Positions 1 to 11,584 of a DNA stretch of 64,000 bases are shown here, piece by piece. Both the position numbers and the translations under genes were made by a program. Each line of letters begins with the position of its first letter. The first letter of the stretch is position 1. The stretch is from Aulostomus chinensis (Eukaryota > Chordata > Actinopteri > Syngnathiformes > Aulostomidae). The stretch spans positions 6,518,501-6,582,500 of the forward strand of contig JBBMOA010000007.1 in NCBI GenBank assembly GCA_037954235.1, given 5' to 3'. The notes under the pieces are model-generated. The model was not told where the DNA came from and did no database searches. It saw nothing but the letters and a program-made list of their open reading frames with translations.

Positions 1-171
1 TATGGGGAAAAATTGTGATGTTTATGTTCAAGACTTATTTTTCATTTCAGCCATTTTGGAGTGTTCTGGTTACTGGCTTTGTTTTCTCTTTGAGATGGGA
101 TTGCTAATTATTTGTTTCAAAGGAAAGAGTGATCTTTTTATTTCAGTCAAAACAAAATACATAGCGGACCT

Positions 172-1140
172 GTGAAAATAATCTCATTTAATGTTAATGG
201 GGTTCTGAATCCAATTAAAAGATCTAAGATATTGTCAAAATTAAAAAACGATTAGGTCCAGGTAGCTTTCCTTCAGGAAACGCACGAGTCAGTCCGAACA
301 TGAAAAATTAGAAAGGTCAGACTTGAAGCATGTATTTTTGTCTTTGTATAAGCGGGGTCACAGGAGAGGAGGAGCCACCCTTATATCTAGCACAATTAAT
401 TATGAACATCTTTCAGAGAATGGGGACAAAGAGGGGAGATTCATAAGCATCACAGGAAGAATAGAGGGGACGCAAATAACTTGAATGTTTATGTCCCACC
501 AGGAAGCGAATGGTTATTTTACAGACGAATCTTCGATCTAATGGTTAACTCTCAAGGGGTGGTAATCTGTGGGGGAGATTTTAATATTCTGGTAAACCCT
601 GCACTAGTTTCATCAGGAGTATCTATTAAGGATAGGCCACTGATTAGGAAAGTGAAAATGTTAATGGAGGAGCTGGGCATCATAGATGTGTGGAGAGACT
701 ATACACACTACTCTTTTCCACATTCAGTCTACTCAAGGATAAGCAATTTTTTCATGTTCGGGAAAGATTTAAGATAGGACTGTATTATTGCAGAGATTGA
801 TCTATAGAACCATAGTCCGAGAACAACAACAACAAAAAAAACGTAATGGAAACTAAATTCAAATATTCTTAATGACCCAAAAATACTGGAGAAACTTAAA
901 GACATCAAAGAGATTTTTGGAATTTAATGATTCAGGAGAAGCATTATCAGTAATTCTGTGGGACACCTTGAAAGCTGGAATGGAGGGAAAATTATTTCTA
1001 TTACTTCATATTTGAAGAAACTTAGGTCAAAGATTGGCAGACGTGCAGGAATAGTTAAAGAAGTTACAAATTGCTGACAGTAATAGAGGTAATTTTAGCC
1101 GTACAGGGGAAATAAAATAACTGCAAAGGGAAATTGACAA
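172..1140 (+). pseudogene. L1/Tx1-type LINE ORF2 remnant: endonuclease and linker
   Basis: Decayed 5' part of a non-LTR retrotransposon ORF2. From about 172 the frame reads SFNVNGVLNPIKRSK, then a stop and QVAFLQETHES, the typical first strands of an L1 apurinic-type endonuclease (target nicking). The best open stretch, 481-777, holds LNVYVPP and VICGGDFN, the catalytic GDxN box. About 900-1080 resembles the L1 endonuclease-to-RT linker (LWDTLKAGMEGK). Several stops and frameshifts rule out function. RT does not follow; TTAA-type repeats do. A possible 3' remnant of the same insertion is at 4085-4385. The class is fairly sure; the exact family is not. Confidence 0.72.
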
Positions 1141-1224
1141 TCTATGTTAGGGATGGTTGGTTTGATGGGCCCAGAGCAGAGGCTGTGATCAGTTTTGATC
1201 ACAGCCTCAGATTTTGTTCGGGCA

Positions 1225-1735
1225 GTGAAAATTGTCCTGTTTTTGACAGTTTTGTCCAATTTGTGGACATTTTGTTGTGATAGGTGAGGGGTCAGAGCAT
1301 ATGAATTTTTGGTCTTGATGAGACGAGTCCAACGGTGTTGGTCCCATGTCTGTGGGACATTCGTGCAAGCAGTTATGGCGATCCAATTTTTTTTTTTTTT
1401 TTTTTAGTTTTTTGGCTCCTTAGGTGGTGCAATAGACTTTTTAAAATAAATTTATATATATATTTTAAAATAAAAATATCAAAATTTTTGCCAGACCGGA
1501 CGTGCGTGCCAAATTTCAGCGACATTTGAGCATTCTCAGGGGGTCAAATTCAGCGTTAAAGTGACGGCGGAAGAAAGAAAGAACGAGCAAACATAATAGG
1601 GTCTTCGCCTGAAGTACCTTCTGGCTCAGGCCCTAATAATAGCCCAAAAAATGTTACAATTTCAGATATAATTTTTGCCACCATTGGTTTCAGTGGGAGA
1701 CCTCACGCCCTTTTGGTGGCAAGTACAAAATCAGT
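1225..1735 (+). repeat. Rearranged fragment of the TTAA-type TIR repeat
   Basis: 1225-1636 matches 2849-3400 of the next element (shared 'attgtcctgtttttgacag', 'cttgatgagacgagtccaac') and ends in the same right terminus, GGCTCAGGCCCTAA. 1637-1735 then repeats an internal piece (compare 3197-3280, 'cagatataatttttgccacc'). So this is a truncated, partly duplicated copy lacking a left end. It has no coding capacity. Confidence 0.6.
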
Positions 1736-1738
1736 TAA

Positions 1739-3400
1739 AGCTGCAAGCAGTGTTGTTAGGGCCTGAGCCCCGCGGCCGGTTGGGCACCGTTGGCCCGCAA
1801 CCAACGGTGTAATTGGCAAATCCCTAGGCCTTGTAGTTTAGGAGATAGAAGCCTCAGTGTAATGCACAGTTTTGAGTGCAGAGCTGGCAGCTGGCCCTTT
1901 AAGAGCCCTTCCCTTCCCTGCTTGCTCTCTGCCATCTGTGTCAGAGTGGAGAGCAGAGGAGGATTCTGGCAGTTTTACTGTGAAAAACAGTCATAACTCA
2001 GCATATGTTGGTCAAAAGTTGAATGAAAGATAGATTTTTGTAGAGTTTTTTTGTCAGGAATTAAATGGTGTGTTTTTTGAAGTTCTGAGTGTTTTAGTTG
2101 AGAAGCCAGAAGTGTTTGTTTGAGAGTATGTACCATGAGGGCAGAGACGCTCCAATTGTGGTTTCCATGACAACAGTAAACAAATCTCTGCCATCTGTGT
2201 CAGAGTGGAGAGCAGAGGAGGATTCTGGCAGTTTTACTGTGAAAAACAGTCATAACTCAGCATATGTTGGTCAAAAGTTGAATGAAAGATAGATTTTCGT
2301 AGAGTTTTTTTGTCAGGAATTAAATGGTGTGTTTTTTGAAGGTCTGAGTGTTTTAGTTGAGAAGCCAGAAGTGTTTGTTTGAGAGTATGTACCATGAGGG
2401 CAGAGACGCTCCAATTGTGGTTTCCATGACAACAGTAAACAAATCTCTGCCATCTGTGCCAGAGTGGAGAGCAGAGGAAAATTGGTCATTTTTAGTGTGT
2501 GAAAACCAAATAACTCTGCATATGCTGCTTCAAAGTGCAATGTAATACCATATTTGTGTCGGGATTTTTCAGAGGAATCCATTGGTGTGTTTTGTGAAAC
2601 TGTGTGAGTTTTATTGTAGACATGAGAAGTGTTTGTTTGAGAGAATGTACCATGACAGGACATGGCCTCCCCATAGACTTCCATTGTCACGTGAAATGTG
2701 TCTCCGCAAATTTGACGGCTTATAAAATGGGAACCGAGCGATTCATATAAAACCTTAAAAGATTTTTGAAGAGCAGACTGGTGTGATTAATGTGTGAAAG
2801 TTTGGAAGCGATACCAATAATGCCCTAGGAGGAAATAGCTTTTGTTATGGCAGTGAGAATTGTCCTGTTTTTAACAGTTTTGTCCAATTTGTGGACATTC
2901 TGTTGTAGATAGGTGAGGGGTCAGAGTGTAGGAATTTTTGGTCTTGATGAGACGAGTCCAACGGTGTTGGTCCCATGTCTGTGGGACATTTGTGCAAGAA
3001 GTTATAGCCCCGCAAATTTTTTTGTTTTGTTTTTTGGCTCCCTAGGTGGCGCTTTTGAGTTGTTCTGAATTTTTTGTTTTTAAATATCAAATTTTTTGCC
3101 GGACCGGACGTGCGTGCCAAATATCAGCGAATTTCATGCATGTTCAGGAGGTCAAATTAAGCGTTAAAGATGCGGCGGAAGAAAGAAAGAATAAGAATAC
3201 CCCAAAAAACGAAGCAATTTCAGATATAATTTTTGCCACCATTGGTTTCAATGGGAGACCTCACCCCCCTGACCCCCCTATGTGGTTTTTAGAGGGCTGC
3301 GATGCTCCTAAGTGTGTGTTTTTAGTGCTCCCTCTGTTTTTCTCTGACTTGCAAACATAATAGGGGCTTCGCCTGAAGTACCTTCTGGCTCAGGCCCTAA
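1739..3400 (+). mobile_element. Non-autonomous TTAA-targeted TIR element (copy B)
   Basis: TTAA (1735-1738) and TTAA (3401-3404) flank the element. The inverted repeat TTAGGGCCTGAGCC (1756-1769) is matched by GGCTCAGGCCCTAA at the right end (3387-3400); on the left it lies 17 nt inside the boundary, after 'agctgcaagcagtgttg'. TTAA duplication is shared by Kolobok and piggyBac elements, and the 'ctgcaagcag' start resembles a widespread fish repeat, so Kolobok-like is a guess. No transposase is encoded. The interior holds a 259-bp tandem array; short ORFs there are fortuitous. Confidence 0.6.
1931..2700 (+). repeat. 259-bp internal tandem array, about three units
   Basis: The phrase 'gccatctgtgtcagagtgga' starts at 1931 and 2190 and, with one change, at 2449: two exact 259-bp steps. 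The first two units are almost identical; the third diverges after about 80 bp. A single related unit occurs in copy C near 3570. This is an internal expansion within the mobile repeat. Confidence 0.75.
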
Positions 3401-3404
3401 TTAA

Positions 3405-4080
3405 ATCTGCAAGCAGCGTTGTTAGGGCCTGAGCCCCCTTGCGCCCGTGACCGGATGCCAAACACTGGCCCGAATCCAATGGTGTAATTGGGAAATCCCT
3501 AGGCCTTGTAGTTTAGGAGATAGAAGCCCGAGCCTAAGAACCCCTCCCCCACTGCACTCTGCTGTCTGTGTCAGAGTGGAGAGCAGAGGAGGATTGTGAC
3601 ATTTTTAGTGTGTCAAAATCAAATAGCTCTGCATATGTTGGGCAAAAGTGGAACATAATATACCATATTTTTGTGGGGATTTTTGTCAGGAATACAGTGG
3701 TGTGTATTTTGAGGCTGTGGGACTTTTAGTGTACATGTGAGAAGCAAGTGTTTGAGAGTATGTACCATGAGAGCAGACAGGTGCCCCATTGGTTTCCATT
3801 GTAAGGTGAAAAGTGTAAAAAGTGTCTCCCCCACTTTGAGGGCTTATGAATCCCAAACCGTTTATGCTATGGAAAAACTTTTAATAGCTTTTGGTCAGCA
3901 GAGTTTGGAGAGTCATGTATGAAGTTTTGGAAGCGATACCATGAACGGCCTAGGAGGAGATAGCATATGTTTGGGGCGCAAAATTGTCCAAAATTGGACA
4001 TTTGTGTCCAAATTGTGGACATCCTGTTAGAGTTAGGTCACCTGAAGGTCGCATGAAGTACCTTCAGGCTCAGGCCCTAA
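3405..4080 (+). mobile_element. Non-autonomous TTAA-targeted TIR element (copy C)
   Basis: Adjoins copy B and shares its TTAA (3401-3404). It starts 'atctgcaagcagcgttg' then TTAGGGCCTGAGCC, and ends GGCTCAGGCCCTAA at 4080, followed by TTAC, a probable decayed TTAA. At 676 bp it has one unit of the sequence expanded in copy B. It is non-coding. Confidence 0.55.
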
Positions 4081-4084
4081 TTAC

Positions 4085-4385
4085 CAGGAGATGGCTGACC
4101 CCAGTCCCACCTACACTAGAGGATTAGTATGGAATAATTTTGTAAATTTTCACAGTGGAAAAATTGACTTACTCTTTAAGGATTCAAAAAGACAAATTTT
4201 ATCAGATCTGGAATAAATAGATTGAATTTATAGCCCCAATGCGAGCAGACTCTGTATGACCTCAGTGTTTTCTCATGCTCTTTCCCTTTTTGATAGAAAC
4301 AATAACAGTGTAAGATCCCTTGGTTCCTTTTTATATAGTTACATTTTCTAAAAGAAGGTGAGATGGTCATGTGTCAGAAAACTAA
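4085..4385 (+). pseudogene. Possible L1-type LINE 3' coding remnant
   Basis: The frame through 4100-4230 reads LTPVPPTLED, then after stops EKLTYSLRIQKDKFYQIWN, which resembles the C-terminal region of L1/Tx1 ORF2 ('KDKFxxIW'). Position and orientation fit the other half of the LINE at 172-1140, split by the TTAA elements. Too short and broken to be sure. Confidence 0.35.
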
Positions 4386-4784
4386 ACATGAAAATGTTGA
4401 AAAATTTAAGTATAAAGTATAAACCTATAAGTTGTGTATCCTACATCGTCTCATCGGTGGCGCTGCTCTGCTGGTGACCTGGGCACAAGTGCTTCTGCAA
4501 ACTATTGTTTTTATGTTGTTTTATGTGCGTAATTCTAAAAATTCTAGAATTTTTGAATGATGGCAAATGTTCAGTGTGGTTGGGAATGAAAGGGATATGT
4601 CTAGAGTTCATGGACAAAAGAGCAACCGGAGAAACTGGGGAACGGATCGACAGAACTTAAGACACTATTTGCTACCAGATAGCTCACTGGCTAGCACTAA
4701 TTGCTACCAGCCGGCCAGCACGCTAATCGCTTGCAAATAACCCTGGTGGAGTTTAAACTTCATGGAACAATGAAAACTCTTTGG

Positions 4785-5035
4785 ACCATGTTGGTGCTAC
4801 TCCTGCTGGCAGGCGAAATCTTCAGAATATTCCCAATGAGAATGGGCTACAGCAGGGAGACGCTATTAGCTCTCCAGCATAAAGGAGACAGCATTACTCC
4901 TTTGGAGCCCATTTTATCGCTGCCAGAGACGAGCAAGCACAGAAACCCCATCGGAGGAAAAACAGCAGAAGGGGGAGTGTACGACAATGTCTCCGGCGGA
5001 GAGGCAACAGGCCCCCTCTGCCATCTATCATTCTG
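4785..5035 (+). pseudogene. LINE B N-terminal segment with hydrophobic leader
   Basis: From the methionine at about 4770 the frame reads MKTLWTMLVLLLLAG, a basic residue followed by a hydrophobic run, shaped like a signal peptide. YSRETLLALQ follows. The other two LINE B copies have YSWDELLLLR and YTRDQLLVLQ at the equivalent place, and the minus copy also has a poly-Leu leader. The frame stops at 5036, before the endonuclease. The role of the leader is unknown. Confidence 0.5.
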
Positions 5036-5858
5036 AGCAATGTGCAGTCGCTGTGTAGTAAATATAGAGATGCTAGCGTTATGGTGTTGACAGAATTATG
5101 GTTATGAGAGGACATCCCTGAGTCTCTGGTGGAACTGGAAGGATTCTCCTGCTTAAGGGCCAACAGAGAGGCCAGCTCAGGAAAGACTAGAGGTGGGGGT
5201 ATATGTGTTTATATAAATAACAGCTAGTGTAAACAATATATGGTCAGAGATAAGTATTGTGACCCTGACCTTGAATTTCTTTGTTTCTCGATGACACCCT
5301 TCTATTTACCTAGAGAGTTTGGTAATATATTTATCTGCACTACTTATGTCCCTCCAAGCGGCAATGCGTGCAGAGCAGCAAATTGTTTGGCTGACTCTAT
5401 CCATGCCCAAAGTCAGTGCACACCTGGGGCCCCAGTCTTTTTGCTGGATGATCTTAAACATTGTAAACCTGAGTTAGTTTTACCAGGGTTTTATCAGTAA
5501 AGTATGTTTAATGCAGCACTAGAAATTATTAGGTTTTGACAAAAGTTTTGGGAACATAAAAAGTGCTTATAAGGCCAAGGTCCCCCCCACTCTCAAATTC
5601 TGATCACTCTACGGTCTTCCTCATGCCAACATATAAAACCATGCTCAAGTTGAGTAAGCCACAGGAAAAGACTGTGTTGCAATGGACTGACGATAGTACA
5701 GACTGTTTCCTCAGGACAGACTGGAGCATCTTCTATGACCAAGAGTTAAATTAGGCGACTGTTACAATAATGGACTACATCATCTTCTGTACTGACAATG
5801 TTGCTGAGAAAAAATTCATCCGTACTACCCAAACAAGAAGTCATACATTACAAAGAAC

Positions 5859-6560
5859 ATGAAAACTGCCATCAACAAGAAAAAAATGGCTTTCAAAAAC
5901 AAGGACTGGGCAGGTGTCGCAGCAGTACAAAAAGAACTCAATAAGATGCTGAAGACAGCTAGGGAGAAACATTGTGCTGCATTGGAGGACAGCATCAGCT
6001 CAATGGACAATAAACGGCTTTGGGACTTTATGAAAAACAATACGAACAGGAAGTCAAGCAGGATTCAGATTGTTACTCTGTATGATCTGGAAAAGGCAAA
6101 TGAACTGAATGGCTACTTCCTTAGATTCAACACAGACTCCTCCCAGCCAGCAGGAGAGGGATTTGATCTTGAGTCTATCGCTTGCAATTTTTCTGATTGT
6201 CTGTTAATTGACCTAATTCAGGTGCAATCAATCTTCAGTAAAGTAAGCACAAAGAAATCTATGGGACCTGATGGTCTGCCAGCTGTAATTCTTAAAAAAT
6301 GCTCTGCTGAGTTAGCAGAAGCATTGTGTCCTTTATTTCAGAGGTCTATCGACAGTCACACTGTTCCAGATCTCTGGAAGGAGTCCACAATAATTCCCAT
6401 TCCTAAAGCCCCTTGCCCATCTTTTACCAAGGATTTCAGGCCTATTGCTTTAACCAGTAATGTTATGAAATGTTTCAGGAAAGTCATAGTTAACTCCCTT
6501 AAAGTGGAGGTGGCATCAAGTTTGGACCCTGGCCAGTATGCGTACAGTTCGTCAGTGTGA
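5859..6560 (+). pseudogene. LINE B linker and reverse-transcriptase N-terminus
   Basis: A 233-residue open stretch. The first ~85 residues are basic and helical, the endonuclease-RT linker (KEHC-type REKHCAALEDSI, LWDFMKNNTNRK). SMGPDGLPAVILKKC (about 130-145) is the RT finger motif KxxGPDGI, followed by LWKESTIIPIPK and DFRPIALTSNVMKC, the conserved RT motifs 0-2a. It stops at 6560 just before motif A, which continues in another frame near 6610. Inactive. Confidence 0.78.
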
Positions 6561-7085
6561 CTCATTTAATATGTAAACACTTAGAGGGGCCTACAGCATG
6601 TGCCGTGTCCTATTCGCAGACTTGAGTTCAGCGTTTGACACTCTTAGACCTCACCTGCTTGCCCAGAAGTTGTTAAACATGCAGGTTAACCCTTTCATTG
6701 TTAATGGTTTTACTCACTTTTAACTGGGAGATCACAAAAGTTCATGATAAACAGCTCTCTCTCTAGTGTTAAATATAGCAGCACAGGGTAACACAAGGGG
6801 GCATGAGCTCTCCCTTTCTCTTTACTGTTTACACTAACACTTGTAGAAGTGGTCATTCAAGCAACACAGTCATAAAATTTTCAGATGACACAATAATTCT
6901 GAGCCTATTGAGTGTTGATGTTTGCCCTTCAGTGTATCACAGGGAAATCTCTGCCTTCAGTCTGGTGTGAGAGCAATTTATTAATCTTAAACACAACAAA
7001 TACCAAAGAAATGATCGTTGATGCTAAAGAGCTCAGAGTCCATGACCTCCTGGTCATGTATGATCAAAAAGGTAAGCTCCAGGAA

Positions 7086-7590
7086 GTATGTCTGTGAAGG
7101 TTCTCATTCATCCAGGTCATCGTAGATCGAAGCGAAGTAAAATCTGGTCAACTGGACGTAAGTTTATCTTGAAGACGTTTCACCTCTCATCCGAGAGGCT
7201 TCTTCAGTTCTAGTGAAGAGTGTGGAAACTCCAGCTTATAAACCTATGTGGGAGTGGTCAGTGCTATTGTGGTGGAAACGACCCTCCCGAGACTAACCTG
7301 ACCTCCCCAAATGACAGTCGTTGTGAGGTGTCAGGGAGTTTCAGGGGTGGTCGTTAAGGAGTTTCACCGACCACTCAGATGCTAATGGGCTGTGTTGGCA
7401 GCAGCCGTTCCACATGGGTCTTTCAGCTGAGCTCTTTGGGGAAGCTTTGAAAGGACTTGGTTGTAAATTGGTGAAAGGAAATGTCGCAGTCCACCTCCTC
7501 TGTTCAAAGATGGTTTCTCTATCTTGACGTGGATGGCTTCTTTAACTCCTCTTTCAAACCATCTGTCCTCTCTGTCGAGGATTCCTCACA
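7086..7590 (-). pseudogene. Penelope-like element C-terminus and 3' end
   Basis: Read on the minus strand, about 7583 down to 7390 translates to ILDREDRWFERGVKEAIH and LNRGGGLRHFLSPIYNQVL, which I recognise as the tail after the GIY-YIG nuclease of Neptune-type fish Penelope elements. A stop follows, then non-coding 3' sequence to about 7086. The 5' side is cut off where the L1 element begins (about 7590). The RT and the GIY-YIG core are absent here. Confidence 0.7.
7156..7207 (-). other. Hammerhead-ribozyme-like fold at Penelope 3' end
   Basis: On the minus strand CTGAAGA (7207-7201) fits the hammerhead CUGANGA core. A 6-bp stem follows (7198-7193 with 7188-7183, loop 7192-7189), then GAAAC (7181-7177). 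An ACGT/ACGT pairing (7178-7175 with 7159-7156) could form the third stem, followed by C, the usual cleavage base. The stem II base is not the canonical G-C pair and stem I is poor. Hammerheads are known in Penelope-like elements; activity here is inference. Confidence 0.3.
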
Positions 7591-7877
7591 ACAACAATCG
7601 GCCTCTGCTTTTTCATATTCTGAAATCCATTCAGCTGAAATCCACCCTAACTCTTTATCTGATCATTGCGTTATCACTTCACAGGTCACACTTGCTAAGA
7701 CTCCAAGTAAAGCCACAAGATGGCGCTTTAATGCTACGCTACTTAAAAACAAGGATTATTGTGTCCATTTTAGAAATACTTTTAAAACCTTTAATTCTTA
7801 GAATGCTGGCTCAGTGGATGACCCTCGAGTCCTGTGGGGCGCAATTAAGGGATTTGTGAGAAATACAACTATTTCTT

Positions 7878-9047
7878 TTGCTTCTTACCTTAATCGAACT
7901 AGACTGGGCAAAATTAATACACTTGAAAAAGAATTACAATGGCTTGAACAGGTACAGCAAAGAGATGGCGCCACAGAGGGCAATAAAAAAGAAAATTGAC
8001 AAGGTCAGATTGGAACTGAATAACATCTTGAGATTGCGAGTTGAATTTCAGATGCGCAGGACCAGAAGGAACTACTACTTTCATGGCTCACGGCCAAGTC
8101 ACCTACTCTCTCTCAGTCTTCAAAAATGCGAAAAATATTCCAACATCACAGCTATCAGCTCAAATCAAAAACTGCTGACTACCCCTAAGGGAATTAATAC
8201 AGCATTTAAAGATTTCTATGCAGAACTGTACAAATCGGAAATTTCTTTCGATAAAACTGAATGTGAAACCTTTTTTCAAAATCTGGACCTTCCCACACTT
8301 GCACAAGAAGATGCACAGCGCCTTGGTGTCTCAATTACCCTGACTGAGCTGAAAGGTGCGAAAACTGGAATGAAAAAGGGCAAGTCCCCGGGTTGGGATG
8401 GGATCCCCCCAGAGTTTTATCTTGCATTTTGGGATGAACTGGGCCAGTATTTTTTAGCTATGATTCATAAAGCTGTTGAAGTTGGTACTTTTTTCAATGA
8501 CATGAATACTGCCTTGATTGCTGTATTGCCCAAGCCCAATAAGGACACCACACAATGTGGGAATTATAGGCCTCTGTCTATTCTAAATGCAGAAATAAAA
8601 ATTTTAGCCCACATATTGGCTACCCAAATAGAACCCTACGTAACAACCCTAATTAAAAATGACCAGACAGGTTTTGTGGAATCACGGCTGGCTTCTGATA
8701 ACGTACGGCGCCTTCTGCATGTAATTCATGCTGCCAAGGATATACCTTCCCCATGTGCAGTATTGAGCCTTGACGCTGAAAAAGCCTTTGATAGGCTAGA
8801 ATGGGACTACTTATGGATGGTACTGCAGCGTTTTAGACTGGGCCCAACTTTTATTAATCTCATCAAGCTACTATACAGTAATCCGTCTGCAATGATAAAC
8901 ATGAATGGCATCATATCAAATAAATTTAGCTTATCACGTTCGTGCCGTCAGGGATGCCCATTAAGCCCCTTTCTTTTTATTTTGTCATTAGAGCCACTTG
9001 CGCAAAAAAATTCGTCAACATCCAAATATTTCCCCCATCATTTTTAA
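7878..9047 (+). pseudogene. L1/Tx1 reverse transcriptase, fingers to palm
   Basis: 389 open residues. Linker (residues 1-165); KSPGWDGIPPEFY (about 169-182), GNYRPLSILNAEIKILA (about 229-245), NDQTGFV, motif A LSLDAEKAFDRLEW (about 294-307, catalytic Asp), motif B SRSCRQGCPLSPFLFIL (about 356-372). This order is diagnostic of L1-group RTs. The frame is lost after motif B; the YADD motif continues in the frame starting at 8942. The enzyme would copy its own RNA at the nicked target. Confidence 0.88.
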
Positions 9048-10750
9048 CAACACCACACTCCATATCATTATATGCCGATGACATATTACTATTTTTTGAT
9101 AAAGCAGCCACATCTTTACCACATATTTTAGATACTTTCCTCAAATTTAGCTCTCTCTCGGGCTATAAAATTAATTGGACAAAATCTGCTCTTCTTCCTT
9201 TAAACCCTAAACTGAATTCAAACTTATTACCTCAACACATCCCAGTGGTGAAACAATTCAAATACTTAGGGGTGGACATTTTTCCTTCACTGACTACTAT
9301 TGCCAATAAGAATTTTCAGGGCATCTATAATAAAATCGAGGCAGATCTCAATACATGGTCTCACTTGCCAAAATCATTTCAAGCTCGTGTGTCAACTATT
9401 AAGATGGACATTTTACCACGCATAAATTTCTTTTCTTCAATGTTACCTTTGCCACCCCCAACTGACTATTGGAAAAAAGTTCATTCTTTGATCTCTAAAT
9501 TTATTTGGGGAGGCAAACGGCCCCGTGTAAAGTTAACAACACTCCAACGCCATAAAACAGAGGGTGGTCTTTCCGTACCTAATTTTAAATACTACTTTTG
9601 GTCATTTGTATTGAGACCGCTCACAGATTGGCTTAACCCATACTCGGACCCCTGTTGGAAACAAATAGAAAAGAACCTAGCAGCCCCACACAGACTCGAG
9701 GATCTGATCTACTCTGCTGTTCTTTTGAAACGGGCCAAACTGCGACTTGGTCCTATAATAAGTTTCCTCTTTTCAACATGGGCTACTGCTGAGAAGGAAT
9801 CTAAGAGTACATGTAAATGGCACCTGAATAGTCCACTCTTTAATAACTATTCCTTACTTACTGGGGGAATCCCATTCTCGTCCCCAGAGTGGAGTGCTCG
9901 GGGTGTCCATGTTTTAGCAGATATATGTAATGAATATGGGCTTCGTGACTATAATGACTTGCGATTGTCTTATCAGTTACCTGGAACATCACTGTTTTTA
10001 TACTTTCAACTGCGATCATCCATGAAAGCATATGGAGTGCCTTGGAATTCTCCTCTTACTACTCATCCCTTGCTCTCCATCCTATACAATAGAGAGCGAA
10101 AAAGAGGTCTGGTCTCACGTATATACTCACTTCTCCGGGATGCCTCTTATAACTCTCTCCCTATTAAACGTGTATGGTCTAGTGAACTGGAGCACTACGT
10201 CGGAGGTGATTCACTGGACTGGGATAAGATTTGGTCTTCTGTTATTTTTGCTTCTAAGAACCCAGATCATCAACAAATCCATTTCAACTATTTACACAGG
10301 ACTTACCTCACTCCAAGGAAGAACTTTCTCATGAAACGTATAACATCTCAAATCTGTACCTTGTGCTCAGTTGGACTCATAGGCTCATACATGCATATGT
10401 ACTGGGAATGTAAGTATGTGAAGCTTTTCTGGGGTGAGGTCTGTGTCACTCTGTCTAATGTACTGGATGCCACTGTACCATGTTCTCCTATTGTGTTGCT
10501 TCTAAATGATACTACAACTTTAAAGCTGGCACATTCAAAAAAGCGTATGTTTCTAGCAGGCATCACTGCCGCCAAAAAGATGCTGGCTGTACGCTGGAAG
10601 CCTCCGCACACAATTACGAAGCCCCACTGGCTAAACACTTCCATTGACATCATAAGCATGGAACTATCAGTGGCAAGAATGCACGGTGCCGGTGCGGACA
10701 CTATTCTAGAATGGGAAACAATAGCACATAAGATTAAGGAATTGCTGTAA
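8942..10750 (+). pseudogene. L1/Tx1 reverse transcriptase YADD, thumb and zinc knuckle
   Basis: A long 602-residue open frame continuing the RT. SLYADDILLF (about 41-50) holds the catalytic Asp pair; SGYKINWTKSALLPLN and FKYLGVDIFPS follow as usual for L1. KVHSLISKFIWGGKRPR marks the C-terminal domain, and near residues 478-500 ICTLCSVG...HMYWEC has C-x2-C-x9-H-x4-C spacing, the L1-type zinc knuckle. The stop is 230 nt before the poly-A. One frameshift separates it from the upstream RT, so the insertion looks relatively young. Confidence 0.88.
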
Positions 10751-10989
10751 TCACCGTCCTTGATTTGTCTTTGCTGTTGTCAGAATATGTCAAAATATGT
10801 GATCCTTTGTTGTTCCTGCTGAATTCTTGTAGGGATCCAGATTTGGGGGGGGGGGGGGGGTTGCCAATTTTTTTTTCTTTCTTTCTTTCTTTTTTTTCCC
10901 CTGTTGTTTTAAATGGAAAGATATCTGACTACTGTAATTGCTTCACAATTTGAAAAAATAAAAAGTTATTCACAAAAAAAAACTTTAGC

Positions 10990-11572
10990 CTGCATTGCTT
11001 AAGAAGTTAGAATTGCAGACATGCATTAGAAATAGAGATAGGAAATCTTTCAGAGCGCTAGCAGTAGTGCAAACTTATGACGTTGTTATGCTCGCGCAGG
11101 TTTAGTGAGGAAAACTGTTCTTTGTATCACTTTGATCGTTCAGTAAAGAACAGACCGGACACTTTTCTACCGTCGTCATAAAACTTGAAACACGTGTAGC
11201 AACTCGTTCTTTCCGTCATTACAAGTGGTTAAGATGTATGAACTTGATGATGAACAACACTGATGATTGGAAGGGAACTTGAGCCAATAATAGGTCCAAC
11301 CACTATTTACTATATACTACTACCACTATTTTAATCTCCATGGGGGTGCGTTGCTCCGAACCCACCGCGTTCACCCTCTCACACACCTTATCCCACTCAA
11401 AACGTTTATTGTTTGTACTGACACCACTGGACAGGCTTCCAAACAGAATCTGCTATCATGCCTCCACCTCCCCGACCAGCACCTCCAGCTCGCACACGGT
11501 GAACCTCTTTTTCTTTGACATTATTTTGCGAGTCTGACAGCGGATACCCTACTTAAATAAATTTGCGTATTT
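10990..11572 (-). mobile_element. Harbinger fragment with Myb/SANT-like gene start
   Basis: Reverse-complement match to 26928-27484, for example 'gcagacatgcattagaaat' here against the complement of 27436-27460. On the minus strand about 11520-11340 encodes the start of the Harbinger Myb-like protein (VCELEVLV). Both termini are missing. The Myb-like partner brings the transposase to the element ends in this superfamily. Confidence 0.7.
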
Positions 11573-11584
11573 ATAGTCAATTGA

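Larger units (their letters stand above)
4440..7085 (+). mobile_element. LINE family B copy 1 (Jockey/CR1/Rex1-like), degenerate
   Basis: First of three LINE B copies (others 48753-53000 minus and 60400-63336 plus). Order: 5' part with a hydrophobic leader and YSRETLL (4785-5030), endonuclease pieces (5240-5500, LPREFGNIFICTTYVPPSGN), linker and RT fingers (5859-6560), RT motif A (about 6600-6680, DLSSAFDTL) and broken palm/thumb to about 7085. It lacks a recognisable 3' tail and abuts a reverse-strand Penelope piece. Clade is judged from motifs only. Confidence 0.72.
7590..10982 (+). mobile_element. L1/Tx1-type LINE, 5' truncated, with poly-A
   Basis: Best-preserved retrotransposon in the window. 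It begins inside the endonuclease (LSDHCVITSQ near 7655-7690 is the SDH box), runs through linker, RT and C-terminal zinc knuckle, and ends with AATAAA-like 'gaaaaaataaaaag' and an A run (10973-10982). Three frame changes (near 7800, 7880-8000 and 8950-9050) separate the open pieces. A poly-G and T-rich stretch lies in its 3' UTR (10847-10900). Typical 5'-truncated target-primed insertion. Confidence 0.85.

Noticed and set aside
2313..2690. 125-codon minus-strand ORF
   Set aside because: Open only because the tandem unit lacks stops in that frame; changes between units are not codon-biased.
1931..2700. CRISPR-like array
   Set aside because: Repeats are contiguous 259-bp units without spacers, inside a eukaryotic mobile repeat.
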